Origin: Archangium sp.
Lineage (GTDB): Bacteria > Myxococcota > Myxococcia > Myxococcales > Myxococcaceae
Length of the DNA stretch: 11,163 nucleotides
Assembly: GCA_016793585.1 (NCBI GenBank)
Contig: JAEUJR010000411.1
Coordinates: forward strand, 1-11,163
Direction of reading: 5' to 3'
A program made the translations under genes and the position numbers. This document shows positions 6,264 through 11,163 of the stretch, piece by piece; the stretch's first letter is position 1, and each line of letters begins with the position of its first letter. Below the pieces are notes generated by a model. It searched no databases and was not told where the DNA came from. It saw only the letters and a list, made by a program, of their open reading frames with translations.

Positions 6264-7091
6264 ATGCGCTTCAAGGGAACCGAGTCGTACCTGACCAGTG
6301 AGAGCCTTCGTTCAGCAGTCGACTGCGCCGTCGCGCTGCAGCGGCCCCTGCTCGTCAAAGGAGAGCCCGGCACCGGCAAGACGCTGCTCGCCGAGGCCAT
6401 CGCCGCCGCAATGGGCCTCAAGCTGCTGACCTGGAACGTGAAGTCGACGACGAAGGCGCAAGACGGCCTGTACGTCTACGACGCGGTTCAGCGCCTGCAC
6501 GACAGCCGCTTCAACGACAAAGACGTGCGCGACATTCGCCAGTACATCCGCCACGGGCCGCTGGGAGAATCGTTCGCCGCGCCCGAGCGCCGCGTGCTGC
6601 TCATCGACGAGATCGACAAGGCCGATCTCGAGTTCCCGAACGATCTGCTGCACGAGATCGATCGCATGCGCTTCAAGGTGATCGAGACCGACGAAGAGGT
6701 CGTCGCGAAGCACCGGCCGGTCGTCGTCATCACGTCGAACAACGAGAAGGATCTGCCCGACGCGTTCCTGCGCCGCTGCGTGTTCCACTTCATCGAGTTC
6801 CCCGACCGCGACCTCATGCAGCGCATCGTGCACGTGCACCACGCCGACATGGCCGAGCGGCTCGTCGATCAGGCCCTCGGCGTCTTCTACGAGCTGCGCG
6901 CATTCTCGCGCCTGCGCAAGCGCCCCTCGACGAGCGAGCTCATCGACTGGCTCGCGGCGCTCAAGTCGGCCGGCATCACCAGCGTGAAGCTCGACGAGCA
7001 ACTGCCCTTCATCGGCGCCCTGCTCAAGCGCGAGCAGGATCTGATGGCTTTCGCCGACCAGTTCGGCGGGAAGCTTCCCAAGAGGGCCTGA
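6264..7091 (+). CDS. MoxR-family AAA+ ATPase
   Basis: The 275-residue product carries Walker A GEPGTGKT (33-40), Walker B VLLIDE (111-116), a sensor-1-like ITSNNE (Asn159) and the FLRRC arginine region. This is the MoxR-type AAA+ core. The N-terminus MRFKGTESYL resembles that of MoxR proteins paired with CoxE-like partners. MoxR ATPases work with VWA proteins to remodel or load metal enzymes (CoxD/CoxE for CO dehydrogenase is the known case) or protein complexes. The ATG at 6264 is preferred for this N-terminus. ATG 6228 is in frame, and neither has a good ribosome site. The stop overlaps the next start (TGATG), indicating coupled translation with the VWA gene. Confidence 0.88.
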   Translation: MRFKGTESYLTSESLRSAVDCAVALQRPLLVKGEPGTGKTLLAEAIAAAMGLKLLTWNVKSTTKAQDGLYVYDAVQRLHDSRFNDKDVRDIRQYIRHGPLGESFAAPERRVLLIDEIDKADLEFPNDLLHEIDRMRFKVIETDEEVVAKHRPVVVITSNNEKDLPDAFLRRCVFHFIEFPDRDLMQRIVHVHHADMAERLVDQALGVFYELRAFSRLRKRPSTSELIDWLAALKSAGITSVKLDEQLPFIGALLKREQDLMAFADQFGGKLPKRA

Positions 7092-8263
7092 TGTTCGTTC
7101 CCTTCCTCTACGAGCTGCGCAGCCGGAAAGTGCCCGTCGGCGCGACAGAAGCGGTCGCGTTGGGACAGGCGCTCGTTCAAGGCCTGCACGACAGCTCGCT
7201 CGAGGGCTTCTACTTCGTCGCCCGCGCCTTGCTGATTCACGACGAGAAGCACCTCGACGCGTTCGATCAGGCCTTCGCGAAGCACTTTCAGGGCATCGAG
7301 TCGTCGTCGATGGAGATCACCCAGCAGCTGCTCGAGTGGGTGCGCGAGGCGAAGCAGCCCGATCGCCTGCTGACGCCAGAAGAGAAGGCGTTGCTCGACC
7401 AGCTCGACCTGAAGACGCTCGAGCAGCTCTTCGAGCAGCGCATGAAGGAGCAGAAGGAGCGTCACGATCGCGGCAACAGGTGGATCGGCACGGCTGGCAC
7501 GTCTCCCTTCGGCAACACCGGCAAGGCCGCGCGCGAAGGCATGAAGGTCGGTGACGCCGGCGGCATGCGCAGCGCGGTGCGAATGGCGTCGGAGCGCGCC
7601 TACAAGGAGTACCGCGACGATCTCGTGCTCGACGTGCGGCAGATGCAGGTGGCGCTTCGCAAGCTGCGGGCGTTCGCGCGTGAAGGCGCCCACGACGAGC
7701 TCGATCTCGACGCCACCATCACCGAGACCGCGCGCAACCTGGGCGATCTCGAGGTCGTCACCCGGCCTCCGCGCAAGTCGAACACCCGCGTCATTCTGCT
7801 GATGGACGTGGGCGGCTCGATGGACCCGTTCGCGCACCTCGTCTCGCGCCTCTTCACCGCGGCGAAGAAGGCGACGCACTTTCGAGAGCTGCGCACCTAC
7901 TACTTCCACAACTGCATTTACGGGCGCGTCTACAAGCAGGCGAGCTTTCGCGACCCGATCACCCTGCCGCAGCTCTTCGCCGAGACCGATCGCCGCTACA
8001 AACTGATCGTGGTCGGCGACGCGCTGATGGCGCCGTGGGAGCTGATGAGCGTCTCGGGCTGGAGCGACGATGAAGGCCTCGAAGGCGTCGTGCACCTCAT
8101 GCGGCTGCGCGAGCACTTCACCGCGAGCTGCTGGCTCAACCCCGAGCCGCCGTCGAGCTGGTGGCAGACGACCGTCGACGTCATTCGCAAGGTGTTTCCG
8201 ATGTACCCTCTCACCCTCGAAGGGCTGGGAGACGCGGTCGGCCAGCTGACGAAGGCGAGGTAG
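7091..8263 (+). CDS. CoxE-like VWA-domain protein
   Basis: The 390-residue protein has a helical N-terminal region (about 1-230, charged, with an EQRMKEQKERHDRGNRW segment) followed by a von Willebrand A domain of the CoxE type. The domain begins with VILLMDVGGSMDPF, where the metal-site motif is D239-V-G-G-S243. A later GDALM may supply the distal Asp. No signal peptide or membrane helix is seen, so it acts in the cytoplasm. CoxE-like proteins pair with MoxR ATPases, and this gene starts inside the stop codon of that ATPase gene (ATG 7091), with AAGAGGG just upstream. The client protein is unknown, as no CO dehydrogenase or other obvious metal enzyme is in the window. Confidence 0.87.
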   Translation: MFVPFLYELRSRKVPVGATEAVALGQALVQGLHDSSLEGFYFVARALLIHDEKHLDAFDQAFAKHFQGIESSSMEITQQLLEWVREAKQPDRLLTPEEKALLDQLDLKTLEQLFEQRMKEQKERHDRGNRWIGTAGTSPFGNTGKAAREGMKVGDAGGMRSAVRMASERAYKEYRDDLVLDVRQMQVALRKLRAFAREGAHDELDLDATITETARNLGDLEVVTRPPRKSNTRVILLMDVGGSMDPFAHLVSRLFTAAKKATHFRELRTYYFHNCIYGRVYKQASFRDPITLPQLFAETDRRYKLIVVGDALMAPWELMSVSGWSDDEGLEGVVHLMRLREHFTASCWLNPEPPSSWWQTTVDVIRKVFPMYPLTLEGLGDAVGQLTKAR

Positions 8264-8269
8264 ACGTCG

Positions 8270-8788
8270 ATGGCGAAGGACACGCAGGACCTGCGCACGT
8301 GGCTGCCGACGATCGCGCTCTTCGGAGGGCTCGAAGAGCCGGCGCTCAAGCGGGTGATCACGATGCTGGGCGAGCACCACTTCGAGCCGGGCTCCGAGGT
8401 CTGCAAGCAGGGCGAAGCTGGCCGCGCGATGTTCCTGGTGCGCCACGGCGAGGTGGTCGTCTGCCGCGACGACGAGAGCGGCGCCCGCCGGAAGTTCATT
8501 CGAATGGGCTCAGGCGAGTTCTTCGGCGAGATGACGCTGATCGACATTCAGAAGCGCAGCGCGACCGTCGTCGTCGAGAAGCCGTCGCTCGTGTACTCGC
8601 TGGGCAACCGCGATCTGTACAACCTGTACCAGGAGGATCCGGCGACGTACGTGATGATCCTTCAGAACCTCTGCCGCGAGCTCTCGCGGCGCCTGCGGGT
8701 GACGAACAACCGCCTGCAGACGCTCGCGAGCGAGGTCGACGACGAAGACGAGCGCACGCTCATTCGCCCGTCGGTGAAGAAGCTCTGA
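8270..8788 (+). CDS. Stand-alone cyclic-nucleotide-binding protein
   Basis: The 172-residue product is a single cNMP-binding beta-roll of the CRP type. It has the F-G86-E87-M-T-L core and R96-S-A-T-V, so the phosphate-binding cassette residues (Glu87, Arg96) are present. After the domain comes a helix (LQNLCRELSRRLRVTNNRL, about 130-148) and a short acidic, then basic, tail. There is no DNA-binding helix-turn-helix, so this is not a CRP regulator. It more likely acts by protein contact. It starts 6 bases after the VWA gene, with GCGAGG (8255-8260) upstream, so it forms the third gene of the MoxR-CoxE cluster. Whether it binds cAMP, cGMP or another ligand is not visible. Confidence 0.85.
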   Translation: MAKDTQDLRTWLPTIALFGGLEEPALKRVITMLGEHHFEPGSEVCKQGEAGRAMFLVRHGEVVVCRDDESGARRKFIRMGSGEFFGEMTLIDIQKRSATVVVEKPSLVYSLGNRDLYNLYQEDPATYVMILQNLCRELSRRLRVTNNRLQTLASEVDDEDERTLIRPSVKKL

Positions 8789-9292
8789 TCACTCGCGAAG
8801 GCTGACCCGCACCACCACCTCGGGCTTGATCTTCAGCGTGCCGAGCATCGCGCTGAACGGCTTGATGCCGAAGTCGCGCTGATCGAACCGGAACTCGGCC
8901 GTGGTGACGCCGCCGCTCGTGTGGAGCGCGCCCGTGAGCGTCTTCGTCACGCCGTGCAGGGTGAGCCGCCCTTCGAGCTGCGTGTCGGTCATTCGCACCG
9001 ACTCGAACCGCGCCGTCGGGTGTTTGCGCACGTCGAGCACGTCGCTCAGCGTGTTCTTCTCGATATCGGCCTTCGCTGATGCCGACAGAGTCGAGGGATC
9101 GTCCCTGCCCTCCTTCATGGCGGTCACGACCCGAATCGAGCCGGCCTCGAACTCGGCGACGGAGCGCTCGCCCTCGTGCTCGATGGTGAAGCGGGTCAGC
9201 TGAAGCTTCAGATCGTGGGCGACCGCCGAGAGCAGGCCTTCCTTGAAGGTGAAGACGAGCACCTCGGCCTTCGATGAATCGAGACGCGGCAT
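8789..9292 (-). CDS. YceI-family protein (lipocalin-like)
   Basis: The 167-residue product fits the YceI family. It has an early AVAHDL motif (24-28), alternating beta strands, HPTARFES, GRLTLHGVTK and the C-terminal FDQRDFGIKPFSAMLGTLKIKPEVVVRV. YceI proteins form an elongated beta barrel that binds isoprenoid-like or other amphiphilic ligands. No signal peptide is present, so unlike many relatives this one looks cytoplasmic. The longer open frame to 9784 mirrors the SRPBCC gene and is rejected. The ATG at 9292 has no ribosome site but lies 6 bases after TATACT on the - strand, compatible with leaderless translation. Its stop abuts that of the cyclic-nucleotide protein gene (8788/8789). Confidence 0.82.
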   Translation of the reverse strand: MPRLDSSKAEVLVFTFKEGLLSAVAHDLKLQLTRFTIEHEGERSVAEFEAGSIRVVTAMKEGRDDPSTLSASAKADIEKNTLSDVLDVRKHPTARFESVRMTDTQLEGRLTLHGVTKTLTGALHTSGGVTTAEFRFDQRDFGIKPFSAMLGTLKIKPEVVVRVSLRE

Positions 9293-9313
9293 GACTGGAG
9301 TATAGGCCCGCGC
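9293..9313. promoter_or_regulatory. Shared TATA-type divergent promoter region (YceI / SRPBCC)
   Basis: The 21-bp gap between two divergent ATGs holds AGTATAGG. On the - strand this reads TATACT (9304-9299), close to TATAAT, 6 bases before the YceI ATG. On the + strand it reads TATAGG (9301-9306), 7 bases before the SRPBCC ATG. Neither gene has a well-placed Shine-Dalgarno site. This fits two leaderless transcripts from one symmetric -10 core, by inference from the sequence. Confidence 0.4.
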
Positions 9314-9895
9314 ATGATCAAGAAGGCCGCCGTCTTCGTCGTGGCAGTCGTGCTCTTCATCGGAGCCATCGGCGCGCTGCTGTCCCGCGAGTGGCACGTC
9401 GAGCGCACCGTGCGCATCGAGGCCCCCCCCGATCGCGTGCTGCCCTTCATCGCGAACCTGCGCGCCTGGCAAGACTGGGCGGTGTGGACGAAGGCGCTCG
9501 ACCCCAAAGTCGTGAACACCTTCGCGGGGCCCGATCAGGGGGTGGGTGCGCGCTGGCAGTGGCAGGGCCCGGTGATGGGGCGCGGCGCGATGACGATCAC
9601 CGCAGCAGACGAGACTGGGGTGTCGATCGACGAAGCCATCGAGTCCGACGTGGTGAACGCACACTCGAGGCTCTCGCTTCGCCCCGACGGCACGGCGACC
9701 ATCGTCACCTGGCGCGACGATGGAGTGCTGCCTCCGATGGGCGGCTTTTTTCGCGAGCAGCTCGAGCACCAGCTGGGCGCCCACTTCGAGCAGGGCCTCG
9801 CCGCCCTCAAGGTGCTCGTCGAGAAGCAGCCGCCTCCGCAGCCGCTGCCCCCACCGTCATCGCTCGAGAACCTGACCGTGCCCGACGCGGGGTGA
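9314..9895 (+). CDS. Membrane-anchored SRPBCC (START-like) family protein
   Basis: The 193-residue protein has one N-terminal membrane helix (about 5-22) and then an SRPBCC/polyketide-cyclase-like domain. Visible marks are VRIEAPPDRVLPFIANLRAWQDWAVWTKAL after the anchor, GVGARWQW, and a C-terminal long helix (EQLEHQLGAHFEQGLAALKVLV). These folds have a deep cavity for lipids or other hydrophobic ligands. The anchor places the domain at the inner membrane, facing out. A proline-rich tail follows. The divergent neighbour is a YceI lipid-binder, so both may serve hydrophobic ligands, but this is inference. The start lies 7 bases after TATAGG with no good ribosome site. Confidence 0.8.
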   Translation: MIKKAAVFVVAVVLFIGAIGALLSREWHVERTVRIEAPPDRVLPFIANLRAWQDWAVWTKALDPKVVNTFAGPDQGVGARWQWQGPVMGRGAMTITAADETGVSIDEAIESDVVNAHSRLSLRPDGTATIVTWRDDGVLPPMGGFFREQLEHQLGAHFEQGLAALKVLVEKQPPPQPLPPPSSLENLTVPDAG

Positions 9896-9900
9896 ACGCG

Positions 9901-10851
<951 letters not shown>

Positions 10852-10901
10852 GGCGCGGCTCCATAGCCTGCACCGTCAGAGGAACGAACGAGAATCAGGG
10901 C

Positions 10902-11081
10902 CTACAGTCCCGGCAGACGAGATTGCCCAGGCAACTGCTCCTTGTAGCGCTCGAGCACCAGGTCGATGCCCTGGCGAATGTACTCGGCCACCGGCACCTT
11001 GGTCTTCTGGTTCAAGAGCTTCAGTAGCTCGTTCTGCTCAGGCGTGATGTAGATCGTGGTGCTGATCTTCTTGCGCGCCAT
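10902..11081 (-). CDS. Ribbon-helix-helix (Arc/CopG-type) regulator, 59 residues
   Basis: A short frame from ATG 11081 to TAG 10902-10904 encodes MARKKISTTIYITPEQNELL and onward. The pattern is a basic start, a beta strand (ISTTIYI), TPEQ opening helix A, and VPVAEYIRQGIDLVLE as helix B. This is typical of ribbon-helix-helix DNA-binding proteins such as the CopG/Arc family, which bind inverted repeats as dimers. An in-frame TGA lies 9 bases upstream, so the start cannot be earlier. The ATG is part of a perfect inverted repeat (11079-11100), a probable site of self-regulation. No toxin gene is adjacent downstream; the next - strand gene is the UDP-glucuronate decarboxylase. It is below the size limit of many gene finders. 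Confidence 0.82.
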   Translation of the reverse strand: MARKKISTTIYITPEQNELLKLLNQKTKVPVAEYIRQGIDLVLERYKEQLPGQSRLPGL

Positions 11082-11100
11082 AGCGATTCACGACGCTATG
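11079..11100. promoter_or_regulatory. Inverted repeat over the RHH start codon (candidate operator)
   Basis: CATAGCG (11079-11085) and CGCTATG (11094-11100) are perfect 7-bp arms around an 8-base spacer. The left arm contains the RHH start codon. TATAGC (11114-11109, - strand) lies just upstream as a possible -10 box. A bound dimer would sit between promoter and start. Autorepression is inferred from the RHH family habit. Confidence 0.5.
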
Positions 11101-11124
11101 TCGACTCGGCTATAGGGCAATTAA

Positions 11125-11163
11125 ATGACCTCGATGAGCCTCGTGCGGAAGTCCCTGGTGGTG
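11125..11163 (+). CDS. Possible start of a + strand gene, cut by the window end
   Basis: ATG at 11125 opens a frame to the window end (MTSMSLVRKSLVV). AGGG (11114-11117) sits 7 bases upstream, and TATAGG (11111-11116) could be a -10 box. Only 13 codons are visible, so the product cannot be named and the gene itself is uncertain. Confidence 0.3.
   Translation, partial: MTSMSLVRKSLVV

Noticed and set aside
6887..8446. 519-codon - strand open frame opposite the MoxR/VWA genes
   Set aside because: It mirrors the real genes in a GC-rich genome; the Arg/Leu/His-rich translation shows no domain, while the + strand genes have clear motifs.
9293..9784. N-terminal extension of the YceI frame
   Set aside because: The extra 164 residues are antisense to SRPBCC and not YceI-like; the YceI domain starts at the 9292 ATG.

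Overview
This GC-rich, gene-dense window looks like a chromosome segment from a myxobacterium or another Myxococcota. I infer this from the base composition and gene types: a myxobacterial-style PilZ domain, a MoxR/CoxE pair, STGC-type lipoboxes and a selenoprotein. No marker gene fixes the species. I see no rRNA, tRNA, CRISPR array, insertion sequence or prophage.

Left part (1-1720, + strand): an ATP-grasp ligase of the D-Ala-D-Ala ligase type, then a lipoprotein gene closed by a strong intrinsic terminator. Next (1885-4608, - strand), in transcription order: a PilZ-TM-AMIN membrane protein, a Spy/CpxP-like lipoprotein, a TauE/SafE permease, and a 77-residue SelW/Rdx-type redox protein. The SelW-like gene is the main hidden feature. 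Its CxxU motif uses an in-frame TGA at 2083-2085, so ordinary gene calling misses or truncates it. It overlaps the permease gene by 4 bases, which suggests that the permease and the selenoprotein are made together.

Middle part: a divergent 2OG-Fe(II) oxygenase (4708-5412, +) converges with an unassigned membrane protein (5409-6176, -). From 6264 to 8788 (+) lies a tight cluster of a MoxR-type AAA+ ATPase, a CoxE-like VWA protein and a stand-alone cyclic-nucleotide-binding protein. It resembles an ATPase/VWA metal-enzyme maturation module, here with a possible nucleotide-sensing partner. No client enzyme is in the window.

Right part: a YceI-family protein (-) and a membrane-anchored SRPBCC protein (+) diverge from a 21-bp gap with a shared TATA element. 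A UDP-glucuronate decarboxylase (-, UDP-xylose synthesis) follows. Upstream of it on the same strand is a 59-residue ribbon-helix-helix regulator whose start codon lies inside a perfect 7+7 inverted repeat, a candidate autoregulatory operator. A possible + strand gene begins at 11125 and runs off the window.

The best candidates for follow-up are the TGA-containing SelW-like gene coupled to a sulfur-type permease, the PilZ-AMIN fusion, and the RHH gene with its palindrome. The family members are known types. What may be undescribed is their combination.
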